A DNA stretch of 64,000 bases from JBQTKD01 sp963703165. Its GTDB lineage: Bacteria > Actinomycetota > Actinomycetes > Sporichthyales > Sporichthyaceae. The notes under the pieces are model-generated. The model did not search any database, was not told the origin of the DNA, and was given only the letters and a program-made list of their open reading frames with translations. Each line of letters begins with the position of its first letter. Position 1 is the first letter of the stretch. The stretch covers positions 5,132,241 to 5,196,240 of the forward strand of contig OY969798.1 in assembly GCA_963703165.1 (NCBI GenBank). Direction: 5' to 3'. A program made the translations under genes and the position numbers. This document shows, piece after piece, positions 29,159-37,489 of this stretch.

Positions 29159-30249
29159 TGGACGGCAGCAGCGCGGTCGTCGAGGCGCCCGCAACGACTC
29201 GTTCCACGTTCCACACGCTGACCGTCGCGTCCGTGGAGCGGCTGACCGACGACTCCGTCGCGGTGACCTTCGACGTCCCGCCGGATTTGACTGACGCCTA
29301 CCGGTTCACCCCCGGTCAGCACCTCACGATCCGTTCCGACCACGGCGGTCCCGGCTCGCGCCGCAGCTACTCGATCGCGGCACCCGTCGGCGGGTCGCTC
29401 CGCATCGGCGTGAAGCACCTGCCGGGTGGCGCGTTCTCGACGCACGCGACCCAGGACCTGCGAGCCGGCGACGTACTCGACGTGATGACTCCCGCCGGGA
29501 AGTTCGGCGATCCCTGCGAGACGACGGGCGCCCGGCACGTCGTCGCGTTGGCCGCGGGCAGCGGGATCACCCCGGTCCTGTCGATCGTCGCGAGCGTGCT
29601 GGCCGATGAGCCGGACAGCACGGTCACCGTCCTCTACGGGAGCCGCAGCAGCGACACGGTGATGTTCGCCGAGGATCTCGAGGATCTGAAGAACCGTCAC
29701 CCCGCCCGGCTGGCGCTGTTCCACTTCCTGTCCCGCGAGCCGCAGGTCATCCCGCTGCGCTCCGGGCGCCTCGACGCCGAGAAGCTGCGCACCCTGCTCG
29801 GCGCCGTCGCGCCGTTGGACGCCGAGGACTGGTACCTGTGCGGGCCCGGCGAGGCCGTCGAGGAATGGCGTGCAGTGTTGGCCGAGGCGGGTGTCCCGGA
29901 GCGCCGGGTGCATCGCGAGCTCTTCCACGCAGGTCCGGTCATCCGTGCTCCGCAGGCCGCGGCGAAGCCCACCGCCGGCGAGTTGCAGTTCACCCTCGAC
30001 GGCCGTACGACGTCGACCGAGTTCCGCGACGGCGACACGGTGCTCGATGCCGTGCTGCGGATGCGACCTGACGCCCCGTTCGCCTGCCGCGGCGGAGTGT
30101 GCGGCACCTGCCGGGCCGGCCTCCTCGCCGGGCAGGTGGAGATGGACGCCAACTACGCCCTGGAGGGCGACGAGCTGGACCGCGGTTTTGTCCTCACCTG
30201 TCAGGCCAGACCGACCACCGAGACCGTCACCGTCGACTTCGACCGCTAG
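29158..30249 (+). CDS. paaE: Phenylacetyl-CoA epoxidase reductase PaaE
   Basis: 363 aa. N-terminal FAD domain (RFTPGQHLTIRS, RRSYSIAAP), NADPH domain (LAAGSGITPVLSI, YLCGPG), and C-terminal plant-type [2Fe-2S] domain with CRGGVCGTCRAG and a distal Cys in VLTCQA. It passes electrons from NADPH to PaaA. BoxA is missing from the window, so PaaE or a distant protein would have to serve BoxB if the box pathway is complete. The ATG at 29158 overlaps the paaD stop. Confidence 0.95.
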   Translation: MDGSSAVVEAPATTRSTFHTLTVASVERLTDDSVAVTFDVPPDLTDAYRFTPGQHLTIRSDHGGPGSRRSYSIAAPVGGSLRIGVKHLPGGAFSTHATQDLRAGDVLDVMTPAGKFGDPCETTGARHVVALAAGSGITPVLSIVASVLADEPDSTVTVLYGSRSSDTVMFAEDLEDLKNRHPARLALFHFLSREPQVIPLRSGRLDAEKLRTLLGAVAPLDAEDWYLCGPGEAVEEWRAVLAEAGVPERRVHRELFHAGPVIRAPQAAAKPTAGELQFTLDGRTTSTEFRDGDTVLDAVLRMRPDAPFACRGGVCGTCRAGLLAGQVEMDANYALEGDELDRGFVLTCQARPTTETVTVDFDR

Positions 30250-30263
30250 GGAGAGCTTCACGC

Positions 30264-30716
30264 ATGTCCGACCCGCACAAGGTGGCCGACGCCGTCGTCA
30301 ACGCGATGTTCCTTGCCGACCATGCGTCGCAGGACCTGGGCATCGTGCTGCTCGACCTCGGCCCGGGGGAGGTCAGCGTCGAACTGACCATGGAGCAGCG
30401 GCACATGAACGCTCAGGGGAACTGCCACGGCGGAATCCTGTTCACCCTCGCCGACATCGCCTTCGGGCTGGCGTGCAACTCCTACGGCCCGCCCAACGTC
30501 GGTGCCGCCGCAGACATCGTCTACGCCCGGCCGGCGCGGATCGGGGACCGTCTGGTGGCGAGCGCCGTGACGCGCACCAGGTTCGGTCGGACCGGGGTGT
30601 ACGACGTCACGGTCACGTGCGGGGACACCGTGATCGCCGAGTTCCGCGGCCGGTCGCGGGTCGTCGGGACCGAGCAGCCCGGCTCGGACGGCGTCCGGGT
30701 CGTGGCGGCGCCGTGA
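30264..30716 (+). CDS. paaI: PaaI-type hotdog thioesterase
   Basis: 150 aa, hotdog fold. The PaaI motif is NAQGNCHGGILFTLADIAFG with the active-site region HGG...D. PaaI releases stalled aryl- or ring-hydroxylated CoA thioesters. The ATG at 30264 lies 14 bp after paaE; the stop overlaps the TetR GTG. Confidence 0.92.
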   Translation: MSDPHKVADAVVNAMFLADHASQDLGIVLLDLGPGEVSVELTMEQRHMNAQGNCHGGILFTLADIAFGLACNSYGPPNVGAAADIVYARPARIGDRLVASAVTRTRFGRTGVYDVTVTCGDTVIAEFRGRSRVVGTEQPGSDGVRVVAAP

Positions 30717-31312
30717 CGCTCCCCGCCCCGGCCGGCCCACGCCGCGCCCCCTACGACGCCGACTCCCTGCTCGCCGTCGCCGCGGGGGTGTTCAGCGAAC
30801 GCGGGTACGACGGCACGAGCATGGCCGACCTCGCCAAGGCCGCGGGCATCACGAAGTCGTCGTTCTACCACCACGTGCCCGGCAAGGAGGACCTGCTGCG
30901 GCGCTCACTGGACCGCGCGCTGGACGGACTGTTCGAGGTGCTCGCCGGCATCGACACCGATCGCCCGGCCATCGAAGGCCTTGAGCATCTGCTGCGCGGC
31001 TCGGTGCGGGTACTCGTCGACGAACTCCCGCACGTCACGCTGCTGTTGCGGGTCCGCGGCAACACCGACGTCGAACGCGACGCCCTGCTGCGCCGCAAGG
31101 AGTTCGACCGTCGGGTCGCTGCCCTGGTCGGCGGCGCGGCCGCGGCCGGGGATCTGCGCGTCGACCTCGATCCCGAGATCGCGGCCCGCCTTGTCTTCGG
31201 GACCATCAACTCCATCACCGAGTGGTACCGCCCCGGCGGCCCGCTCGACAGCGATGCGCTCGGCAACCTCGTCGTGGCCCTCGTCCTCGACGGTCTCCGC
31301 TCACGCCCCTGA
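30713..31312 (+). CDS. TetR family regulator, probable PaaR-type repressor
   Basis: 199 aa. HTH at residues of about 15 to 60 (AAGVFSERGYDGTSMADLAK, AAGITKSSFYHHVPGKEDLL), then a helical ligand domain. Co-translated with paaI (GTGA overlap) as the last gene of the paa operon, it fits the PaaR pattern of Gram-positive and Thermus phenylacetate operons, where phenylacetyl-CoA relieves repression. The CCGAAC-N4-GTTCGG site before paaA is a possible target. Confidence 0.85.
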   Translation: MTLPAPAGPRRAPYDADSLLAVAAGVFSERGYDGTSMADLAKAAGITKSSFYHHVPGKEDLLRRSLDRALDGLFEVLAGIDTDRPAIEGLEHLLRGSVRVLVDELPHVTLLLRVRGNTDVERDALLRRKEFDRRVAALVGGAAAAGDLRVDLDPEIAARLVFGTINSITEWYRPGGPLDSDALGNLVVALVLDGLRSRP

Positions 31313-31326
31313 TCGCAGTGCGGCGT

Positions 31327-31370
31327 GGCAGGGGTCGGTCGGTGTGATGTGAAACTTCACGGTCCCTGCC
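31327..31370 (+). promoter_or_regulatory. Hairpin with embedded palindrome after the TetR gene
   Basis: GGCAGGG (31327-31333) pairs with CCCTGCC (31364-31370), and between them GTGAA-AC-TTCAC (31349-31360) is a perfect small inverted repeat. It could terminate the paa operon or be an operator for the ferredoxin reductase 65 bp downstream. Confidence 0.4.
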
Positions 31371-31434
31371 GAGTTCCCGCCCCCGCGACACGGGGATACT
31401 GGCCCCGGGCAGACCGATCACAGGAGGAATCACC

Positions 31435-32670
31435 GTGAGCACGCAGCGTTTCGTCATCGTCGGCGGCGGCCAGGCAGCCGCAGCCGCAGCGGCCGAACTG
31501 CGCGACCGGGAGTTCGACGGCGAGATCGTGCTGCTGTCCGAGGAGCACGAGTACCCCTACGAACGCCCGCCGCTGTCCAAGGAGTACCTCCTCACCGGCG
31601 ACGCCGCGGACCTCTACTTCAAGCCCGCAGACTGGTACGGCGAGGCGAAGGTCGAGGTCGTGTTCGGCGCCAAGGTCACCGGAGTGGACCCCAAGGCCAA
31701 GATGCTCACGCTCGCCGACGGCTCCGAGCAGCGCTACGACAAGCTGCTGATCGCCACCGGCGGTCGGCCGCGCGTCATTCCGTCGATCGACGGCCAACGG
31801 GTGCGCTACCTGCGCGACAAGGTCGACGCGGACACGATGCACGGCGAGCTCACCGAGGGCGCCACGCTGGTCGTCATCGGCGCGGGCTTCGTCGGATGCG
31901 AGGTGGCCGCGTCGGCCCGTAAGCGAGGCGTGAACGTGGTCGTGCTCGAGGCCCTCGAGGCCCCGATGTTGCGGGCGTGCGGCAGCGAGGTCGGCCACGC
32001 GATGGCGCAGGTGCACCGCACCAACGGGGTCGACCTGCAGTGCGGCACCACGATCGAGTCCGTCACCGAGTCCGGCGACAAGGTGCGCATCACGACCGAC
32101 AGCGGCGAGATCGTCGCCGACTACGTCCTCGTCGCGATCGGCATGACCCCGAACACAGAACTCCTCGACGGCTCGGGCATCGAGGTCGACAATGGCGTCG
32201 TGGTCGACGAGTTCTGCCGCAGCAGCGACCCGGATGTGTTCGCCGCCGGCGACGTCGCCAACGCCTGGGACCCCGAGGCCGGGCACCGGGTCCGCGTCGA
32301 GCACTACGACAACGCCGCCAAGCAGGGCGCGGCCGCTGCTGCGAACATGCTCGGCGCCGAGGAGCCCTACACCGACGCACACTGGTTCTGGTCGGACCAG
32401 TACGAGCACAACCTGCAGGCCGTCGGTCTGGCGAAGGACTACGACCAGGTGGTCATCCGCAAGGAGGACCCGGACAGCCACCCGTTCGCGGCGTTCTACG
32501 TCAAGGACAACAAGGTCCAGGCCGCCTTCGCGCTGGACAACTCCAAGGAGATCATGCGTGTCCGCAAGCTGATCGCGGCCGGCACCGAGGTCACCGCGGA
32601 ACAGTTGGCCGATCCGACGGTGGACTTGCGGAAAATCGGCCGCCCCGAACGCGGACCTCGTCCCAAGTAA
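31435..32670 (+). CDS. FAD-dependent ferredoxin/rubredoxin reductase-like oxidoreductase
   Basis: 411 aa. N-terminal FAD motif VGGGQAAAAAAAEL, the PPLSKEYL signature of ferredoxin reductases (BphA4/ThcD/AIF type), the NAD motif VVIGAGFVGCEVAASARKRG, and the second FAD motif DPDVFAAGDVANA. It would pass electrons from NAD(P)H to a ferredoxin, for instance the P450 ferredoxin at 43950 or an oxygenase (inference). The start is GTG with a strong SD (AGGAGG). It is closed by a very strong terminator, so it is a single-gene unit. Confidence 0.9.
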   Translation: MSTQRFVIVGGGQAAAAAAAELRDREFDGEIVLLSEEHEYPYERPPLSKEYLLTGDAADLYFKPADWYGEAKVEVVFGAKVTGVDPKAKMLTLADGSEQRYDKLLIATGGRPRVIPSIDGQRVRYLRDKVDADTMHGELTEGATLVVIGAGFVGCEVAASARKRGVNVVVLEALEAPMLRACGSEVGHAMAQVHRTNGVDLQCGTTIESVTESGDKVRITTDSGEIVADYVLVAIGMTPNTELLDGSGIEVDNGVVVDEFCRSSDPDVFAAGDVANAWDPEAGHRVRVEHYDNAAKQGAAAAANMLGAEEPYTDAHWFWSDQYEHNLQAVGLAKDYDQVVIRKEDPDSHPFAAFYVKDNKVQAAFALDNSKEIMRVRKLIAAGTEVTAEQLADPTVDLRKIGRPERGPRPK

Positions 32671-32682
32671 TCCACTCCGCTA

Positions 32683-32722
32683 ACGTCCGACCAGGTGGCC
32701 CACGCGCCACCTGGTCGGACGT
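32683..32722 (+). terminator. Intrinsic terminator of the ferredoxin reductase gene
   Basis: Perfect 17-bp arms ACGTCCGACCAGGTGGC / GCCACCTGGTCGGACGT around a 6-nt loop, followed by CGCGGTTTT. It begins 13 bp after the stop codon. Confidence 0.9.
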
Positions 32723-32734
32723 CGCGGTTTTCAG

Positions 32735-33043
32735 GTGGGAGTTCAGGTGTTCGTGGTGATCGCGCGGTACCGGACGGCTCCGGAGAACGCCGCGAAGGTG
32801 GCCGAGCTCCTGGTGCCCCTGGCGCAGGGCTCACGCAGCGAACCCGGCAACCGCGGTTACGAGGTGCTCGTCGGCGCCGAGGACCCGTGCGAGTTCCGCA
32901 TCATCGAGCACTACGTCGACCGCGCCGCCTTCGACGCGCACCTCGCCTCGCCGCACTACAACGAGATCGCGGCAGCTCAGATCCGACCGATGCTGACTGA
33001 TCGTCAGTTCGACCTGTGGACCGAGGTTCCCGGATCTGTCTGA
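32735..33043 (+). CDS. Antibiotic-biosynthesis-monooxygenase (ABM/YgiN-like) domain protein
   Basis: 102 aa, a single dimeric alpha-beta barrel domain: VFVVIARYRTAPENAAKVAE at the N-terminus, then EPGNRGYEVLVG, FRIIEHYVDRAAFDAHLASP and HYNEI. Such proteins act as quinol or small-molecule monooxygenases or bind heme or quinones. The start is uncertain: GTG 32735, or GTG 32747 which has GGTGGGA upstream. It converges with the iron permease gene, 6 bp apart. Function is otherwise open. Confidence 0.8.
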   Translation: MGVQVFVVIARYRTAPENAAKVAELLVPLAQGSRSEPGNRGYEVLVGAEDPCEFRIIEHYVDRAAFDAHLASPHYNEIAAAQIRPMLTDRQFDLWTEVPGSV

Positions 33044-33049
33044 GACTCC

Positions 33050-33880
33050 TCAGGCCGTCTTCGTCGGCTGCGGGCGCCGTGTGAACGCCCCCTGCAGGAA
33101 CAGCGCACCGACCGGCACGGCGTAGGCCAGGTAGACGAGCAACTGCTCGATCGACGGACGCGGGTCCCACCCGAAGATGCCGGCGAGGAAGCGGCCCGCC
33201 TGGGTGTCGGTGGTCAGCCAGCTGAACTGCGTCAGGTCGTAGGCAGACATGTTCGCCGAGCCGAAGTCACCGCTGGCCTGCAGGAACATCACGCCACGCT
33301 CGGCGAGGCCGGCAGCGAACAGCACGAGCAGGAAGCCGGTGAGGACGAAGAAGACCCGCATGTTGATGACGCGGGAGCCGCTGTAGACGACGACGCCCAT
33401 CGCGGTGGCGGCGAGCAGGCCGAGGACGGTGCCGGTGGCGACCGACGCTCCGTCGGCGCCCGTGGTGGTGGAGATGAGGAACAGCGAGGTCTCCAGGCCT
33501 TCCCGCAGCACCGCGGTGAAGGCGACCAGGCCGAGCGCGAACCCGCTGCCGGCCGCGACGGCGGCACCGGTCCTGCCCTCGAGTTCGCCCTTGAGGGTGC
33601 GCGACTGCTTGCGCATCCAGAAGATCATCCAGGTCAGTGTGACCGCGGCGGCGAAGCAGATGACCGCGAAGGTGCGCAGGCGCTTCTCGCCCGTCAAGCC
33701 GCCGAGGGTCTGGTCGAGGATGATCCCGACGCCGGCCGCGATGGCCAGGGCACTGAGGGTGCCGATCCACACCGCGCGGGCCATGTGTGGCGCGCGCCGG
33801 TGGACGTACCCCATGACGATGGCGACGATCAATGCCGCCTCGAAGCCCTCGCGCAGGGCGATCAGAAAGCTCTCAGCCAT
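33050..33880 (-). CDS. FTR1/EfeU-type iron permease
   Basis: 276 aa with about seven membrane helices. The two REGxE iron-binding motifs are present: LREGFEAALIV at the N-terminus and LREGLETSLFL near residue 130. The family imports iron, usually with an oxidase or EfeO/EfeB; no such partner is next to it. An IdeR/DtxR-like iron box sits 10-28 bp before the start codon, so it should be repressed when iron is plentiful. Confidence 0.9.
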   Translation of the reverse strand: MAESFLIALREGFEAALIVAIVMGYVHRRAPHMARAVWIGTLSALAIAAGVGIILDQTLGGLTGEKRLRTFAVICFAAAVTLTWMIFWMRKQSRTLKGELEGRTGAAVAAGSGFALGLVAFTAVLREGLETSLFLISTTTGADGASVATGTVLGLLAATAMGVVVYSGSRVINMRVFFVLTGFLLVLFAAGLAERGVMFLQASGDFGSANMSAYDLTQFSWLTTDTQAGRFLAGIFGWDPRPSIEQLLVYLAYAVPVGALFLQGAFTRRPQPTKTA

Positions 33881-33889
33881 TCATCGAGC

Positions 33890-33908
33890 GTAGGTCAGCC
33901 TTACCTGA
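33890..33908. promoter_or_regulatory. IdeR/DmdR (DtxR-family) iron box
   Basis: GTAGGTCAGCCTTACCTGA matches the IdeR consensus TTAGGTTAGGCTAACCTAA at most positions, including both AGGT and ACCT half-site cores. It lies just upstream of the FTR1 permease, the expected place for iron-dependent repression. Confidence 0.75.
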
Positions 33909-33957
33909 CGTGCACAGCAGGCCGGACCGGACTCTCAGGGGGTACACAGGCTCCGGG

Positions 33958-35034
33958 TCAGGGGCTGAGCAGGTAGAAGCGGAAGAAGTCGTTCTCGATC
34001 GGGAGCACCTCGCACGCGCTGAACCCGGCGCGCACGGCCAGGTCCTGGACCGTCGACGCCCGCAGCGCCGTGCCCAACGCCTCGGACGGGGACTCGGCGC
34101 GGCTGGCCGGAAGGCAGTGGCTGACGCTCCAGCCGTACATCATGCGCTCGACCTGGTCGCCAGGCGCGGTGAAGACGTCCGCGACCCGTTCGTCGACGAT
34201 CAGCGCCCGCCCGTCGGAGCGAAGGCCCGCACGCACCGAGGAGAGCACACCGACCGGGTCGGCCATGTCGTGCAGCGCCTCGAAGATGCTCACCACGTGG
34301 TACGGGCCGGTCTCGCGCAGGGCTGCGGCGTCGCGCACCGCGTAGTTGACCCGGCCCATGAGGTCCGGGGACATTTTCCGCTCGAGCGCGGAGGCGATCG
34401 AGGCCTCGTCGAGATCGATGCCGTCCACGATCGCCATCGGGTAGACGCGGGCGATCGCCTCGGTGGACCAGCCCAGGCCGCAGCCGAGGTCGGCCGCACG
34501 TGCTCCGGGGCTGTTCAACAGGGAGTGCACCGCCGGCACTGACGAGAGCCACCCGGCCATCTCGGTGGTGAACCCCGGCCGGTTGATCGCCGCCTGCCCC
34601 TCGCGCATGTCGGGGCCGTAGTCGGCGTAGGGCACACCGGCGCCGGTGCGGAAGGCGTCGACGACCGCGGGCAGCGCGCCGGCGATGCCGACGACCAGGG
34701 GTGCGAACGGTGCGACGTGCGACGGGTCGGTCGGGTCGGCCAGGACGGCCGCGTGGCCGGCGGGGAGGGCGAAACGGCGTTCCTGCGCGGGCGCGCCCGC
34801 GTCCTCGACGGTCAGAATCCCGGCGACCGCCTGCTGCTCGAGCCACTCCCGCAGGTAGCGCTCGTCCAGGCCGGTGCGCTCGGCGAGGTCGGGGGAGTTG
34901 ATCGGCCCGGTCTCGACGAGCGCCGCGTACAGCCCGAGGCGGACGCCCAGATGCACGCCGAACAGTTCCAAGGTGCCGATCGTCGCCTCGAACAGGCGCT
35001 CCACCAGGGCGTCGGTCGTGTGCTGCTCGGTCAT
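33958..35034 (-). CDS. Class I SAM-dependent methyltransferase with N-terminal winged helix
   Basis: 358 aa. The N-terminal 100 residues look like the dimerisation/winged-helix domain seen in O-methyltransferases (RLGLYAALVETGPINSPDLA, ERTGLDERYLREWLEQQ). The SAM site is ADLGCGLGWSTEAIARVYP near residue 185, with acidic motif VDGIDLDEASI. The start is ATG at 35034; a longer frame to 35091 adds basic residues without domain similarity. Single gene, divergent from the swivel-domain operon across about 165 bp. The substrate is unknown. Confidence 0.82.
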   Translation of the reverse strand: MTEQHTTDALVERLFEATIGTLELFGVHLGVRLGLYAALVETGPINSPDLAERTGLDERYLREWLEQQAVAGILTVEDAGAPAQERRFALPAGHAAVLADPTDPSHVAPFAPLVVGIAGALPAVVDAFRTGAGVPYADYGPDMREGQAAINRPGFTTEMAGWLSSVPAVHSLLNSPGARAADLGCGLGWSTEAIARVYPMAIVDGIDLDEASIASALERKMSPDLMGRVNYAVRDAAALRETGPYHVVSIFEALHDMADPVGVLSSVRAGLRSDGRALIVDERVADVFTAPGDQVERMMYGWSVSHCLPASRAESPSEALGTALRASTVQDLAVRAGFSACEVLPIENDFFRFYLLSP

Positions 35035-35201
35035 TCGCGTCTCCATTCGGCCGGCTGAGGGTCTCAGCCTGGTGCCGCGCCCTTGCACCATGCCGGCACA
35101 GCGCTGTCAGGGGAACTGTCCACCAACGTGCACTGCGTCGCGGGTCGGGGCCTCCCTAACGTTCGAGCAGGTGAACCGCACGGACGCTCGGAGAGGTGAC
35201 C

Positions 35202-35933
35202 ATGTCCGATCCCACCCCGGCCGACCCGACCATCTCGTCCCCGAAGTGGGGGACCGTCGAGATGTTGCCGCTGCCCGCCCGGTTCAACACCGGCGTGCGC
35301 GCGATCGCCGCGGAACGGTTCGCCGCCACCGGTGCCGCGTGGAAGGACGTCGTCTTCGCGCGCCAGTACGAGTTGTTCACCCGCGACGACGCGGTCGCGG
35401 TGGAGACGGAGGCGCTCGAAGCCGGCTACCGGTTCGACTTCTCCGCGACGGTCTCCCTGCAGGGCGAGCCGGACAAGTACAAGCAGCCCCAACGCGCGGC
35501 CGCCGGATTCGCCGAGGGCGAGATCAGCGGAGGACGGCGCCAGGTCGGCGTGGGTGACAACGTCATCCGCAAGTCCGCGACGGTCACGGGCCGGGTCGCG
35601 TTGATCTCCCAGATCGAGCAGGTGATGGATCTCCTCGCCGACGGTGTTCCGGACGGAACCATCGCGGTCATCGACGACTCCGGCGGCACCCTGACCGCAC
35701 CCATCCTCGAGGGATTCGCCGGGGTGATCTGCCTCGGCGGCACGATCCGCTCGCACCTGGGCATCCTCGCCCGCGAGTACGACGTACCCACGTTGATGAA
35801 CTGCAAGATCGACACCCTCGTCGACGGGGACGTCGTCGAACTCGAGGTGACGGTGGCACCGCCGGGGGCCGACGCCTACGAGACCGGCGACACCGGGCAC
35901 GCGCGTATCTGGAAGATCGAGAAGGGGGGCTGA
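35202..35933 (+). CDS. PEP-utilising-enzyme mobile (phosphohistidine swivelling) domain protein
   Basis: 243 aa. The C-terminal about 110 residues are a phosphohistidine swivelling domain: GGTLTAPILEGFAGVICLGG, then RSHLGILAREYDVP with the phospho-acceptor His185, compared with the canonical TSHAAIVARE. This domain carries phosphate between an ATP-grasp domain and a substrate domain in PEP synthase, PPDK, phenylphosphate synthase and rifampicin phosphotransferase. No ATP-grasp partner is in the window. The N-terminal about 120 residues are unrecognised. It is followed 7 bp later by a 515-aa protein; at 58385-60034 the equivalent two parts are fused in one chain. The ATG at 35202 has GGAGAGG upstream. 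First gene of the 35-47 kb cluster. Confidence 0.8.
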   Translation: MSDPTPADPTISSPKWGTVEMLPLPARFNTGVRAIAAERFAATGAAWKDVVFARQYELFTRDDAVAVETEALEAGYRFDFSATVSLQGEPDKYKQPQRAAAGFAEGEISGGRRQVGVGDNVIRKSATVTGRVALISQIEQVMDLLADGVPDGTIAVIDDSGGTLTAPILEGFAGVICLGGTIRSHLGILAREYDVPTLMNCKIDTLVDGDVVELEVTVAPPGADAYETGDTGHARIWKIEKGG

Positions 35934-35940
35934 GACCGAT

Positions 35941-37488
35941 ATGGCCGAACTGAATTATCGGACGCTGCTGGAGAGCAACAACCACCTGCGCAACCTGTCC
36001 GACACGACGTACTGGCTGGCAATCACCCGCACGGTCCAGGAGTCGAAGCTCTTCCCGATGAACCCGTACATGCTGCTCAGCTATCTGAACAGCTTCTACA
36101 CGCTGCCACCGTTGCTCCGCGAGATCGACGAGGCGACGTCGGCCGAAGAACTCGGCGACCGGGCCCGCGAGGTCAGCCTCAAGGTGAACACCGTCAACGC
36201 CGCGTGGGCGATGCCCACCTTCTACATGCTCGGCCGCGAGATGTTGATGAACTGGGGCCTGCTGCGCCCGACCGACGCGGTCGAGGACGTCATCGACGTG
36301 CTCGACTTCTCCCGCCGGTTCAACCTCGCCTATCACCGCAACGACGGCCACGTGTCGAACAAGGAATTCGGCGACCGCAGCCAGTTCCTGCCGGAACGCA
36401 CCCTGCAGGTTCTCGAGGCCGATCTGCATGGCGTGGCGCCCGGGGACCGGCTGCACACCGCGGCGGTCAAGCTGATGGCGCAGCTGTCGCAGTACGCCTT
36501 CCTCGCGCACTGCGAGTGCCGGATCGGGCTGCACAACAGCGGTCCGTACAACTTCGGTGACAACCGCCAGATGGTCGTGCGGGACTTCTTCGAACTGACC
36601 GAGGGCGACTACCCGTGGCTCGACGGCATCGCCACGCAGTTGCCGTTCACGAACCTGACGATCCCCATCGTCTTCCGCAACACGAACTTCCACCTGATGG
36701 ACGACTGGGCCTCGTTCGAGGCCGAGCCGAGCTACGACGCGACCAACATCGTCGCCGTCGGCATGTATACGTCCGACGCACTGTCGGACGGGTATCTGCC
36801 GGTAGGGATGGACAACGCGGACACCCTCGCCGAGACGATGGAGCACTACCGCGAGATCCTCAACGAGGCGACAGCGGACCTGTGGAAGCGGATCGCCACC
36901 TGGACCCGCGAGCAGATGATCGACGCCGGCGCTCTGGTGTACTCCTCGGTGGGCAAGGACTTCGCGCACCTGGCGGGGACCTACCGGCAGGACGACTGGT
37001 TCCTGATGGACGACCGTGCGCAGCGCTTCAAGCCCCTGATGAACGACGAGTACGGCCGCGACAGCCTGGCCGAGATGGTCGGCCTGATCGGGTTCCCGCA
37101 GCAGAAGACCAACGAGTACACGATGGCGCGCTACTCGGGGCTGAACCAGAACATGATCAGCGGGATCCCGTACTCCGTCCTCCTCGACGACGACTACGCG
37201 CCGACGTGCGGGGACGTCCTGTCGGGCAGCACCAGCCTTCCGGTGAAGAACGGCCTGTGGACGACGACGGCCGGCCGGATCGATCTGGAGGAGTACAACC
37301 GGCGCGCGCGGGAGTTCCGGCCGGGAGTGGCGCAGGAGCCGTACCGCTTCCTGGACGAGGAGTTCGTGAAGTGGCATCGCACGGATCCGCGCGCCGAGGA
37401 GTTGTACCGCCTCGGGCAGCGCCACTCGCGAACTCTGGGAGGCAAGGGCGCGGGGCTGCTGCGTGCGGACCTGCCGGCGGCGGACTGA
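35941..37488 (+). CDS. 515-aa protein of unknown function, partner of the swivelling-domain protein
   Basis: I do not recognise a named family. No signal or membrane segment is seen; it is soluble and probably largely helical. It is clearly related to the C-terminal 370 residues of the protein at 58385-60034: ESKLFPMNPYMLLSYLNSFY versus TSELFPMLPYISLAMLEDFH, and YAFLAHCECRIGLHNSGPY versus YAFLYFCDSRVGICDSGPY. Conserved Cys, Asn/Asp, Ser, Gly, Pro and Tyr positions in that last block suggest a binding or active site. Because the homologue is fused to a phosphohistidine domain, this is probably the substrate-phosphorylating part of a multi-part phosphotransferase (inference). Confidence 0.75.
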   Translation: MAELNYRTLLESNNHLRNLSDTTYWLAITRTVQESKLFPMNPYMLLSYLNSFYTLPPLLREIDEATSAEELGDRAREVSLKVNTVNAAWAMPTFYMLGREMLMNWGLLRPTDAVEDVIDVLDFSRRFNLAYHRNDGHVSNKEFGDRSQFLPERTLQVLEADLHGVAPGDRLHTAAVKLMAQLSQYAFLAHCECRIGLHNSGPYNFGDNRQMVVRDFFELTEGDYPWLDGIATQLPFTNLTIPIVFRNTNFHLMDDWASFEAEPSYDATNIVAVGMYTSDALSDGYLPVGMDNADTLAETMEHYREILNEATADLWKRIATWTREQMIDAGALVYSSVGKDFAHLAGTYRQDDWFLMDDRAQRFKPLMNDEYGRDSLAEMVGLIGFPQQKTNEYTMARYSGLNQNMISGIPYSVLLDDDYAPTCGDVLSGSTSLPVKNGLWTTTAGRIDLEEYNRRAREFRPGVAQEPYRFLDEEFVKWHRTDPRAEELYRLGQRHSRTLGGKGAGLLRADLPAAD

Positions 37489-37489
37489 C

